Shown in pieces: positions 1 through 6,034 of a DNA stretch of 7,257 bases. How positions within the stretch are numbered: the first letter of the stretch is position 1; the number at the start of each line of letters is the position of its first letter. The translations under genes were made by a program, and so were the position numbers. The notes under the pieces were generated by a model. It did not search any database, was not told the DNA's origin, and saw nothing but the letters and a program-made list of their open reading frames with translations. The stretch is from Elusimicrobiota bacterium (GTDB lineage Bacteria; Elusimicrobiota; Elusimicrobia; Elusimicrobiales; UBA9959), in assembly GCA_030637365.1 (NCBI GenBank), contig DAOWGR010000005.1:1-7257 (forward strand), given 5' to 3'.

Positions 1-518
1 CTTTTATTCATAAGCTGAATAATCTTTCTGACTATTCCGGTAGGCTTGCCTATCGCTCCCACTCCAAGAAAAGCGTCAAGTATAATATCGGCATTTGAAA
101 AAATATCCGGAAATTTTTCAATATTCTCATTTGAAAACAAAACTATGCCGATTTCTTTCTCTTTGGCTCTTTTAATATTTTGAACCACAATTTCACTATA
201 GCCCAAATCTCTCGGCGGCATAAGATAAATCTCAATTTTGGCTCCGGCCGCTTTCAAATGCCGCGCCGCGACTATGCCGTCCCCGCCATTATTGCCTCTG
301 CCGCAGCAAATTATAACCTTAAGCTCAGACGGCTCTTTTGAAAGATCTTCTTTCGCCACGCTGAGAATTCCTTCGGCTATGCCTTTGCCGGCATTTTCCA
401 TTAAATCTATTTCGGCAACTCCATATTCCATTGAAGCTTTTTTATCCAAATACTTCATTTTCTCCGCCGTTACAACCGGCCAGCCTTCATATTCTCTAAT
501 TTCAGGAATTTTTGACAT
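1..518 (-). CDS. nnrE: NAD(P)H-hydrate epimerase, N-terminal part (3' end beyond the window)
   Basis: The enzyme epimerises the R and S forms of hydrated NADH and NADPH, damaged cofactors that a partner ATP- or ADP-dependent dehydratase then repairs; it acts in the cytosol. The visible 172 residues carry the YjeF N-terminal domain signatures: LMENAG at 39-44, the CGRGNNGGDG loop at 72-81, and DAFLGVGAIGKP at 148-159, whose Asp148 is the expected active-site and metal-site acid. The start is the ATG at 516-518, because an in-frame stop lies four codons upstream (528-530); an AGAGG sits about 13 bases before it, a little far for an ideal ribosome binding site. The stand-alone domain is roughly 210-240 residues and the bifunctional Nnr fusion about 500, so the window edge hides whether the dehydratase domain is fused. 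It lies 68 bases after the Yip1-like gene, on the same strand. The family call is firm. Confidence 0.93.
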   Translation of the reverse strand, partial: MSKIPEIREYEGWPVVTAEKMKYLDKKASMEYGVAEIDLMENAGKGIAEGILSVAKEDLSKEPSELKVIICCGRGNNGGDGIVAARHLKAAGAKIEIYLMPPRDLGYSEIVVQNIKRAKEKEIGIVLFSNENIEKFPDIFSNADIILDAFLGVGAIGKPTGIVRKIIQLMNK

Positions 519-540
519 AATAAATTTTCAACCTCTGATG

Positions 541-589
541 TGTTTTTCCTTGTCGTTTCTTACTTCTGATTTCTTGCTTCTATCTTCTA
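541..589 (-). repeat. Degenerate 7-base tandem repeat between two genes
   Basis: Read on the minus strand from 589 to 541, the spacer divides into successive 7-mers: TAGAAGA, TAGAAGC, AAGAAAT, CAGAAGT, AAGAAAC, GACAAGG, AAAAACA. The first five fit NAGAARN. The TAG of the first unit is also the stop codon of the Yip1-like gene. The array is purine-rich on the transcript strand and ends before the AGAGG that precedes nnrE. The period is directly visible; any function is unknown. Confidence 0.6.
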
Positions 590-1132
590 AACCATAATCC
601 AAATAAGCCAAGCAAAACCGCAAATAGCGAAAACAAAACCGCCAAGCGATAATACAAAATACGGCATAAAAACAGCCACAAAAGCTTTGAAGCCGCCCAA
701 GCGATAAATGTATTTGGCAAATATTATTCTAACCATAAGAACAAGACAGAAAACCGCAAAAAGAACTAAAGCGCCATTGAGATAATTCAATTTAACGACA
801 AATCCGAGCGGAATAAGCATACTCCAGAAAAATTCCGATATGCCGCTAAGAAAAAAAAGTTTCAATATATCGCCCTTCTTTCCCATTAATTCAAGAAACA
901 AATGAATTATCCCGGCAAATATAAAATTGCCGCATATTAACGCTGAAAAAAGCATAAAAAAAGAAAAGGTCCCCGATGGAAATAAGTTAAACATTCTGAG
1001 AAAGACAAAAAAACTTAATGCTCCCGTGAAATAACCGAGAAACCCGACAAAAGAAAACTTGTCGTTTTCATTGGCTTTGATAAAATTCTCGGGAGAATCA
1101 ATAAGTCCGCTAATAATATCGCTTACAGACAT
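587..1132 (-). CDS. Yip1-family polytopic membrane protein
   Basis: This is a 181-residue integral membrane protein. Hydrophobic segments lie near residues 27-47, 55-80, 92-112, 117-137 and 150-175, giving about five membrane spans. The stretch around 72-100 (HLFLELMGKKGD, then an LSGIS-type segment) resembles the core of the Yip1 domain family, in which a His-Leu-rich helix is followed by a Gly-Lys-Gly turn and another helix. Bacterial members have no settled function. The start is the ATG at 1130-1132, because GGGAGG lies 10 bases before it. An ATG 18 bases further upstream would add MGGILI but has no such site. The start falls two bases after the sppA stop, and its ribosome binding site is embedded in the last sppA codons, so translation is probably coupled. 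The stop overlaps a 7-base repeat array. The family assignment is moderate; the membrane topology is clear. Confidence 0.75.
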   Translation of the reverse strand: MSVSDIISGLIDSPENFIKANENDKFSFVGFLGYFTGALSFFVFLRMFNLFPSGTFSFFMLFSALICGNFIFAGIIHLFLELMGKKGDILKLFFLSGISEFFWSMLIPLGFVVKLNYLNGALVLFAVFCLVLMVRIIFAKYIYRLGGFKAFVAVFMPYFVLSLGGFVFAICGFAWLIWIMV

Positions 1133-1134
1133 AA

Positions 1135-2202
1135 TTAAAATCCCTCCCATCTGTATTCAAGCCTCGGCCCGACAGCTAAAAATCTTTCCGCGCCTAATCG
1201 GCTGAAAATATCCGTTTTAACATTTAAAAAAGAAAAAAATTGGTCCAGAGAATCTATATCCCGCACGATTTTGGGATCCTTGCCGAGCTTCCCCATCTCT
1301 CCGGCTAAATCCACAGCGACTTGAAAATCTCCCAATACATCCACAAGCTTAGCTTTATAAGCCTGACGGCCGGTATAAATCCTTCCATCGGCAAGATATT
1401 TTACAACTTCCAAAGACATATTTCTTCCCGTTGAAACAGCTTCAACAAACTGAGAGTAAGCGTCATCTATCATAGACTGCAGCAATTCTCTTTCTTCTTT
1501 GGTCATTTGCCTTGAAGGAGACCCGATATCCTTAAATTTGCCGGATTTGATTGTTTCAGTCTTGAACCCTATTTTTTTCATAAGTCCTTCATAATTCCCC
1601 ATGCTGTATATTACGCCAATAGAGCCTGTAATGGAACCGGGATTGGAAACTATCTTATCGCAAGCGGAAGCGATATAATAACCGCCGCTGGCCGCGACAT
1701 CGCCTATTCTGGCAACAAACGGTTTTTTTGTTTTTTTCTTGGCGCGAATAATGGCCGCATAAATATCCTGCACCGCGCCAACGGTTCCTCCCGGAGAATT
1801 GATATCTACTAAAATGGCTTTAATATTTTTTTTCTCGCTCATTTTTTTTATCTTTACGGAAATGCGAGAACTGCCGCGCTCAAATATATTCCTGGAATCG
1901 GCTTGAGATATGGGGCCGCTGACGCTTATGATTCCTATGCCGTCTTTTGAAGCAAGAGAAATAATTTTTGAAAAATCATTTTTGTAGGAACTTTTCTTTT
2001 GAGGAGTTTTCGTAATAAGAATAAAGGCCATGATAATGGATAAGAAATACAAACCGACCACCACTTTAAGCCATAATTTTGTTGATGAAAAATTTGCCGG
2101 TATTTTCTCTTTCATCGCTTCAGGCTTTTTGGTTTTTGTTTCAACTTTAATTTCGGGAATTTCCCCTTCATTTTTGTCTTTATATTCCGGTGTTTCTTCC
2201 AT
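1135..2202 (-). CDS. sppA: Signal peptide peptidase SppA, short S49-family serine protease
   Basis: SppA degrades leftover signal peptides and other membrane-associated peptides; it is anchored in the cytoplasmic membrane with its active site outside. The 355-residue protein has a charged N-terminal tail (1-40), one membrane span near 43-63, and an S49 peptidase domain from about 88 to 300. The nucleophile is Ser172 in DVAASGGYYIA and the general base is Lys224 in KSGKFKDIGSP. Their spacing of 52 equals that of Ser147 and Lys199 in Bacillus subtilis SppA. NSPGG at 135-139 and ITGSIGVI at 191-198 are further family motifs. The length matches the single-domain form, not the approximately 600-residue E. 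coli type. The ATG at 2200-2202 is chosen because GGAG lies 7 bases upstream; a GTG at 2221-2223 would add seven residues. It follows the second cyclase after 62 bases and abuts the Yip1-like gene. Confidence 0.93.
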   Translation of the reverse strand: MEETPEYKDKNEGEIPEIKVETKTKKPEAMKEKIPANFSSTKLWLKVVVGLYFLSIIMAFILITKTPQKKSSYKNDFSKIISLASKDGIGIISVSGPISQADSRNIFERGSSRISVKIKKMSEKKNIKAILVDINSPGGTVGAVQDIYAAIIRAKKKTKKPFVARIGDVAASGGYYIASACDKIVSNPGSITGSIGVIYSMGNYEGLMKKIGFKTETIKSGKFKDIGSPSRQMTKEERELLQSMIDDAYSQFVEAVSTGRNMSLEVVKYLADGRIYTGRQAYKAKLVDVLGDFQVAVDLAGEMGKLGKDPKIVRDIDSLDQFFSFLNVKTDIFSRLGAERFLAVGPRLEYRWEGF

Positions 2203-2264
2203 AAAATATCTCCATTGTCGCACCCCTCACTTTCGTTCAAGGTTTTAACTATTTTTAATTACTT

Positions 2265-3545
2265 CTAAATGCTTGCCGCGTCAACAACTGTGTTTCTGCC
2301 CGAATCCTTGGCGGAATAAAGCGCTTTATCGGCTTTTCTTATTACATCTTTTGAACTAAAACCATCCCTCGGAAAATGAGCAATTCCTATGGATACCGTT
2401 ATTCTAACACTTTCAAGACCTTGCTGAAAAACTTCTTTTTCTATAGCCGCTCTTATTGATTCCGCTTTTCTCAATACGCCTTCAAAATCCGCTCTCGGAA
2501 GCACAATGCCGAATTCTTCTCCGCCATAACGCCCGATAAAATCGGTTTCATAAACGCTTGATTTCAGTATATCGCCTATCCGCTTTAATACAAAATCACC
2601 GAACTGATGCCCGTATTTATCATTCAAATTTTTAAAATAATCAATATCGGCTATCATAAAACCAAAGGTTGTTTTAAAACTGTTTGACCGCCTTATTTCG
2701 TCCTCTATTTTTTCATCCAAAACATTTCTGCGATAAACGCCGGTAAGACCGTCAATTCGCGATAAGCAATCAACCTGTGTAAAAAGCTGAATACGCCTTA
2801 TGGCAAAAGCTATTTGGCGGCAGAAACCGGACATTTTATCCAAAACGGCCGAATCACTTTCGCCCACACTTGAAAACTCCGCGGCAAAAAGTCCGCATAT
2901 CTCATCGCCATATTTAACCGGAACAAAAAAAACTTTCTTTCCTCCTTCATGAACAAAGGGCGACGAAAAATCTTTATCACAAGATTTTGATAAAGCCAAT
3001 ACCTTGGCCCACGCGCCAAATTCAAATTTTTTCGGCCCAAAAGCGAATACATCCATATTCTCGCCGCCGTTAAAATCTTTCACATAGAAAGCAAAACTGT
3101 CAGTCTGGAAATAATCTTTAAGGACTTTGGCAAAGTATTTTTTAACATTTTCAATATTTACGGCTTCGCTCAGCAATTTAATGGCGGAATACATTAAAAG
3201 AGACTCTTTCTCATTTTTCACAAGCGCCGTGAATTGTTCTTTGTTTCTCTCAAGCTTATGATTAAGATTTTCATTATGAACTTTCGTATCATTGATTTGC
3301 TTGGAAACGGAAACCGAAACATCAAAACGGCTGATATAAAAAGAATGCGATATGGCAATGATGGACCAGGCGGCAAGCAGAATATACGGCCATATATCCG
3401 CTTGAGATTGAATCAAAACAACGGAACTTACTATAAATATAAATCCACCGATTATAATGCCGAGAATTCTGTTTACACGGCCAAAAAGATACGCCATCAC
3501 GCCGGAAGACGCCATTAACGCGGTAAAAATATTAATTTTATTCAT
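2265..3545 (-). CDS. Membrane-anchored GAF-GGDEF diguanylate cyclase without an intact I-site
   Basis: The protein probably makes cyclic di-GMP from two GTP at the inner face of the membrane. It has 426 residues. Hydrophobic spans lie near 5-21, 26-46 and 51-70. A coiled stretch follows at about 78-115, a GAF-like sensory domain at about 118-255, and a GGDEF domain from about 262 to the end. The signature is GGEEF at 341-345. Asp300 (metal), Asn308 and Asp317 (guanine) and Glu343 keep the spacing of PleD Asp327, Asn335, Asp344 and Glu370, so it should be active. The I-site Arg position is Tyr332 (YETD), so product inhibition through this site is doubtful. The ATG at 3543-3545 overlaps the preceding cyclase by 8 bases (ATGAATAA) and has a close GGTGG; an ATG at 3591-3593 would lengthen the overlap and is less likely. 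The ligand of the GAF-like domain is unknown. Confidence 0.9.
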   Translation of the reverse strand: MNKINIFTALMASSGVMAYLFGRVNRILGIIIGGFIFIVSSVVLIQSQADIWPYILLAAWSIIAISHSFYISRFDVSVSVSKQINDTKVHNENLNHKLERNKEQFTALVKNEKESLLMYSAIKLLSEAVNIENVKKYFAKVLKDYFQTDSFAFYVKDFNGGENMDVFAFGPKKFEFGAWAKVLALSKSCDKDFSSPFVHEGGKKVFFVPVKYGDEICGLFAAEFSSVGESDSAVLDKMSGFCRQIAFAIRRIQLFTQVDCLSRIDGLTGVYRRNVLDEKIEDEIRRSNSFKTTFGFMIADIDYFKNLNDKYGHQFGDFVLKRIGDILKSSVYETDFIGRYGGEEFGIVLPRADFEGVLRKAESIRAAIEKEVFQQGLESVRITVSIGIAHFPRDGFSSKDVIRKADKALYSAKDSGRNTVVDAASI

Positions 3546-4875
3546 ATACCACCATATTTCTTCCGCCGGCTTTAGCCCTATAAAGCCGCTCATCGGCAAC
3601 TCTTATAAGCTGACTTTCTATTGTGGCGTCCGTTGGAAATTCCGCGACGCCAAAACTCGCCGTAACGCCCGTGGCTGTTCCGGCGAAATTAAATCTGGCC
3701 GCTTCAAGAATTTCACGCAAATGTTCCGCAAGACCGGCGGCGTCTTGCGCGCCGATGCCGGTTAAAATTATCGCGAATTCTTCTCCGCCGTAACGGGCGG
3801 CAAAATCAATTTCTCTTATATTGCCTTTTAGAACTTCGGCAACCGTTTTTAAAACCGAATCCCCCGCCTGATGGCCGTAAGTGTCATTGTATTTTTTGAA
3901 ATGATCAATATCAATCATCAATAAAGAAAAAGGAGTTTTACCTCTGGCGGAACGAAGAATTTCTTCTTGAAGCCTTCCTTCAAAAGCCCTGTGGGTATAC
4001 ATTTTGGTAAGCCCGTCCTTAACCGCGAGTTCTTCAACTTTTTCAAAAAGCCGTATATTTTCCATGCTAACGGCGCAAATACTGGCGATTATTTCAAGAA
4101 CACGCAAATCGTCGTTTTTAAACCTTTGAGCTCGCGCGGATGAAATTCGTATAAAACCCGCGACAGAACCGAATAAATTAAGCGGAGTTATTATCATGGA
4201 CTTTTCCTCTTCGGAAAAATTACCGGAAGAAAATCTTTTTTCCGTGGAAGCATCTTTTATAAGCAAAGGAGTTTTTCTGTCAAAAACCCATTTCTCAAAC
4301 ACATCGCCGGGAACGCCCGAATGAACCAAAGTCTCGGCATCGTTAAAATATTTTCTGACAAGCTCGCCTAATTTTTCTTTTATTTCCTCAATATTTGAAG
4401 ACGACGATATATACTGTATGGATGAAGATAATTCGGATTGAAACTTAATTCTGTTTAAAAGCGCCACTCTATGGCTTTCATATCTTTTGACTTCATCTTC
4501 CGTATGTTTCCTTTTACTGAGATTGGAACTGATTTCAGCCGTTATTTTTTTAAACCCGTCGGTTTTAACGGCCGCTATTTTATGAAGGAGATAAAAAAGA
4601 ATCCACAACATAAAAATTTCGGCAAATATAAACGCTGAAAATTCAATGGATTTGGCAAATGTTGAAAATTGAGGAACTAAAAATCCAATTGCCGTGCATA
4701 AGAAAAGGATTACAAATTCAAGCTCATTCTCATTGTGAAAACTAAACCATATAAAAATCAATCCGTAAACCGGAAATATCCAAAGGAAATAAGCGCTATA
4801 TTTAAAAAGCAAAACGGAAAGAGCCAAAAAAATGGCAAAAGGAATTGAGATTTTCAAAACTTTATTATTTATCAT
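3538..4875 (-). CDS. Membrane-anchored GAF-GGDEF diguanylate cyclase with intact I-site
   Basis: This 445-residue protein is the first gene of the likely five-gene unit and a probable cyclic di-GMP synthase. About four hydrophobic spans lie near 7-25, 27-45, 52-70 and 77-98. A charged linker follows, then a GAF-like domain at about 140-275 and a GGDEF domain from about 284. The signature is GGEEF at 363-367. Asp322, Asn330, Asp339 and Glu365 match the PleD catalytic and guanine-binding positions in spacing. Arg354 and Asp357 form the RxxD site five residues before GGEEF, so feedback inhibition is expected. The ATG at 4873-4875 is chosen because a typical hydrophobic N-terminus starts there, but no ribosome binding site is visible; a TTG at 4918-4920 would add 15 residues and also lacks one. 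The start is therefore uncertain. The sequence and layout resemble the following cyclase, suggesting an old duplication. Confidence 0.9.
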   Translation of the reverse strand: MINNKVLKISIPFAIFLALSVLLFKYSAYFLWIFPVYGLIFIWFSFHNENELEFVILFLCTAIGFLVPQFSTFAKSIEFSAFIFAEIFMLWILFYLLHKIAAVKTDGFKKITAEISSNLSKRKHTEDEVKRYESHRVALLNRIKFQSELSSSIQYISSSSNIEEIKEKLGELVRKYFNDAETLVHSGVPGDVFEKWVFDRKTPLLIKDASTEKRFSSGNFSEEEKSMIITPLNLFGSVAGFIRISSARAQRFKNDDLRVLEIIASICAVSMENIRLFEKVEELAVKDGLTKMYTHRAFEGRLQEEILRSARGKTPFSLLMIDIDHFKKYNDTYGHQAGDSVLKTVAEVLKGNIREIDFAARYGGEEFAIILTGIGAQDAAGLAEHLREILEAARFNFAGTATGVTASFGVAEFPTDATIESQLIRVADERLYRAKAGGRNMVVYE

Positions 4876-4914
4876 TATAAAGTTTAATTTTACAACAAAT
4901 AGATAAACATAAAA

Positions 4915-4941
4915 AGTCAAAGAGTCAGGAGTCTGGGAGTC
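4915..4941. repeat. Four AGTC-centred short direct repeats
   Basis: On the plus strand AGTC starts at 4915, 4923, 4930 and 4938, giving steps of 8, 7 and 8 bases, with purine-rich fill between the copies. It lies just upstream of the first cyclase, between its weak candidate promoter and its start. The periodicity is seen directly. It could be a regulator binding array or a degenerate intergenic repeat; nothing decides between these. Confidence 0.4.
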
Positions 4942-4943
4942 CT

Positions 4944-4972
4944 ATAGTAATAACCGGCATTTAAACAGATAA
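4944..4972 (-). promoter_or_regulatory. Weak candidate sigma-70 promoter for the cyclase-led unit
   Basis: On the minus strand TTATCT (4972-4967) and TACTAT (4949-4944) are 17 bases apart, matching 3 of 6 and 4 of 6 consensus positions. It would give a leader of roughly 65 bases before the ATG at 4875. A TTGACT at 4920-4915 is a better -35 but has no good -10 at 16-18 bases. This is inference from a weak match. Confidence 0.25.
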
Positions 4973-5104
4973 CCTAATAGAAGAAGAAAGATAGTTAACT
5001 GAATTTAAAACATTATTACTGTCCGTTCATAAACCCACACATATCAATCAATTTTGCTTTTGTGTAGATATTGTTTGTTTCTTTAGAGGTTGAGATACGG
5101 AATG

Positions 5105-5233
5105 GCAGAAAGACATAGTTTTCTGCATCTGCCTGCCCGCCAAAGCAATAATGGCGGGATGAACCGAAAGGTTCGTTGTTCCAGGCGACAGTGCGGGGAA
5201 ACCCCGGTCATGCGGGTAAATATAACTGTTGCC
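5105..5233. repeat. Cluster of four hairpins, possible mobile intergenic element or structured RNA
   Basis: Inverted repeats occur in order. GCAGAAA (5105-5111) pairs with 5120-5126. CCCGCCA (5136-5142) pairs with 5152-5158. GAACC (5161-5165) closes a GAAA tetraloop with GGTTC (5170-5174). A 9-bp stem 5184-5192 with 5225-5233 (one G-U pair on the plus strand) encloses CGGGG-AAA-CCCCG (5194-5206). The GNRA loop appears only on the plus strand, hinting at a plus-strand RNA if transcribed. I do not recognise a known RNA family. A dispersed repetitive palindromic element is the simpler explanation. Confidence 0.45.
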
Positions 5234-5261
5234 CAAAATAAAAAATTTCACATCAGTTTTG

Positions 5262-5293
5262 AAAAAGGCTGTTCTCTTAAAGAGAACAGCCTT
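5262..5293 (-). terminator. Rho-independent terminator of tmRNA
   Basis: A 12-bp perfect stem, 5293-5282 with 5276-5265, has a 5-base loop. On the minus strand it is followed by a T-run that overlaps the foot of the stem (5266-5262). It begins nine bases after the mature 3' end of tmRNA, where an intrinsic terminator is expected. Confidence 0.9.
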
Positions 5294-5301
5294 ATGTTTT
5301 A

Positions 5302-5649
5302 TGGAGGCGCCGGGATTCGCACCCGGGTCCGAATACTATATGCCAGAGCCACTACAGGCTTAGCCCTGATTTTGTCTCGAACTGCCCTGAGCTCAAGGCG
5401 ACATGAACAGTCCAAAGCTCCGTGAGTCTTTTGCTTTAAAAGACGAAGCGCGCCTTTAAAGCAGCAGTCCGCTTAGTAACGCTCCACGAATCCCGCAGAC
5501 TTAGACCCGCAAGCGAGGCTCACTTAAGCGTGGGCCCAAGCCATCTCATTTGAGTTGGCACTTTTTGTTTTGACCCTGTTTAACATGGCCTGGTCAACCA
5601 TGGCCTGCAACTTTGACATGATAAGCACCCGTCGAACCTATTCGCCCCC
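5302..5649 (-). ncRNA. ssrA: tmRNA (transfer-messenger RNA), one-piece form
   Basis: The RNA rescues ribosomes stalled on broken messages. Charged with alanine and bound by SmpB, it enters the A site, and its internal frame then tags the nascent protein for proteolysis. The 5' end, GGGGGCG at 5649-5643, pairs with CGCCUCC at 5309-5303 to form a 7-bp acceptor stem. The typical AAUAGGUUCGACGGG follows. A T-arm stem of CCGGG with CCCGG closes the loop UGCGAAU, which has G in place of the usual second U. The discriminator is A at 5302 and the terminal CCA is not encoded, so it must be added. The tag frame is 5559-5524. The length of 348 bases is normal for a one-piece molecule. The 5' end presumably comes from RNase P cleavage. 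No convincing promoter was found upstream. Identification is secure; exact ends follow from acceptor-stem pairing. Confidence 0.96.
5524..5559 (-). other. tmRNA proteolysis-tag reading frame (ANSNEMAWAHA, then TAA)
   Basis: The resume codon GCC at 5559-5557 follows AAAAAGU, which keeps the A four bases before it as in E. coli. The frame reads A-N-S-N-E-M-A-W-A-H-A and ends at TAA (5526-5524). The A-N start is typical. The end AWAHA differs from the common ALAA or AVAA type, with a Trp and a His near the C-terminus that ClpXP-type proteases read. Confidence 0.88.
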
Positions 5650-5984
5650 ATTATCGCATCCCGCAAAATGCGGGACGATTAGCGTCTCGCTCCGAAATGG
5701 AAACTCCGCTCGATGCTCTATAAGGGGGGATAATCCCCCCATTCCGTCATCGCTCGCTTTTCCGACATTTAGTCGGAACGCTTGCTGCCAGCCATTACTT
5801 CTTAGGCTGGTCCGCAAATCTGTTTGGCGGAAACCCTTCCTAAAAAGAGCTCTAACAAACTTAAAATCTGAGAACTACCAAAAAAAAAGGATTTTAATTG
5901 ACCCCAAGATTCCGAGACCCTTCAGACTTTTTCACTTATATATATATTTTAGCAGGTTTTCATTAAGAAAACCATAGAAACGCA
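5650..5984. other. Non-coding region upstream of tmRNA, hairpin-rich
   Basis: No gene is supported on either strand. The half near tmRNA (5659-5831) holds five inverted repeats listed separately. From 5840 to 5955 it is AT-rich, with an A8 run at 5881-5888 and an alternating T-A run near 5937-5948 that might be part of a tmRNA promoter, though no -35/-10 pair at normal spacing stands out. A perfect 7-bp inverted repeat, GGTTTTC (5955-5961) with GAAAACC (5967-5973), lies just before the terminator of the secreted-protein gene. Confidence 0.55.
5659..5831. repeat. Five consecutive inverted repeats upstream of tmRNA
   Basis: Stems, in plus coordinates: TCCCGC 5659-5664 with GCGGGA 5670-5675. 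GGGGGGA 5724-5730 with TCCCCCC 5734-5740. TCCGAC 5761-5766 with GTCGGA 5772-5777. CCAGCC 5788-5793 with GGCTGG 5805-5810. TCCGC plus AAA 5811-5818 with TTT (5823-5825) and GCGGA (5827-5831), with one bulged G. None has a T-run, so they are not intrinsic terminators. The density of GC-rich palindromes in AT-rich DNA suggests repetitive palindromic elements; a transcribed structured leader is the alternative. Confidence 0.5.
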
Positions 5985-6010
5985 AAACTCCGCCACAAAG
6001 GACGGAGTTT
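5981..6010 (-). terminator. Likely intrinsic terminator of the secreted-protein gene
   Basis: AAACTCCG (5985-5992) pairs with CGGAGTTT (6003-6010), with two further C-G pairs possible inside the loop. On the minus strand the stem ends in TTTTGCG, a short T-run. It starts 25 bases after the stop codon at 6035. The T-run is modest, so efficiency may be partial. Confidence 0.65.
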
Positions 6011-6034
6011 AACTTCATCAATAAGCGTCTCTTT

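Larger units (their letters stand above)
4876..5260. other. Non-coding spacer with hairpin cluster between the cyclase unit and tmRNA
   Basis: I see no credible gene here on either strand. From about 4976 to 5095 the DNA is AT-rich and featureless apart from the promoter-like and AGTC repeats listed separately. From 5105 to 5233 four perfect or near-perfect hairpins follow each other; these are described as their own feature. The open frames that cross this stretch run through the hairpins and lack family resemblance, start signals and plausible composition. Confidence 0.6.

Noticed and set aside
238..597. Plus-strand open frame of 119 residues
   Set aside because: It is the shadow of nnrE, whose minus-strand protein has all YjeF N-terminal motifs.
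3543..3599. Longer N-terminus for the second cyclase starting at TTG 3599 or ATG 3593
   Set aside because: It would overlap the preceding gene by over 50 bases; the ATG at 3545 gives the common ATGAATAA junction and a normal hydrophobic N-terminus.
5184..5233. Possible cobalamin riboswitch, because the minus strand contains CCCGCACTGT
   Set aside because: The rest of the B12 consensus, including the GGTG-type segment before this box, is absent, and the site does not sit in a plausible leader.
5048..5251. Minus-strand open frame of 67 residues after the tmRNA terminator
   Set aside because: It reads through the hairpin cluster and has composition typical of translated repeats rather than a protein.
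4876..5260. Cyclic di-GMP riboswitch ahead of the cyclase genes
   Set aside because: Neither the GEMM-I core nor its tetraloop-receptor arrangement could be found on the minus strand.
5302..5340. A tRNA gene, suggested by the T-arm and acceptor end
   Set aside because: The matching 5' acceptor half lies about 340 bases away with the tmRNA-specific sequence and tag frame, so it is tmRNA.
5090..5425. Plus-strand open frame containing GGAGIRTRVRILYARATTGL
   Set aside because: Its second half is the antisense of the tmRNA 3' end; this peptide type is a known artefact of translating RNA genes. The first half runs through hairpins.
5555..5977. Plus-strand open frame across the tmRNA 5' end and upstream spacer
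   Set aside because: It overlaps the tmRNA antisense and five palindromes, and has no ribosome binding site or family resemblance.
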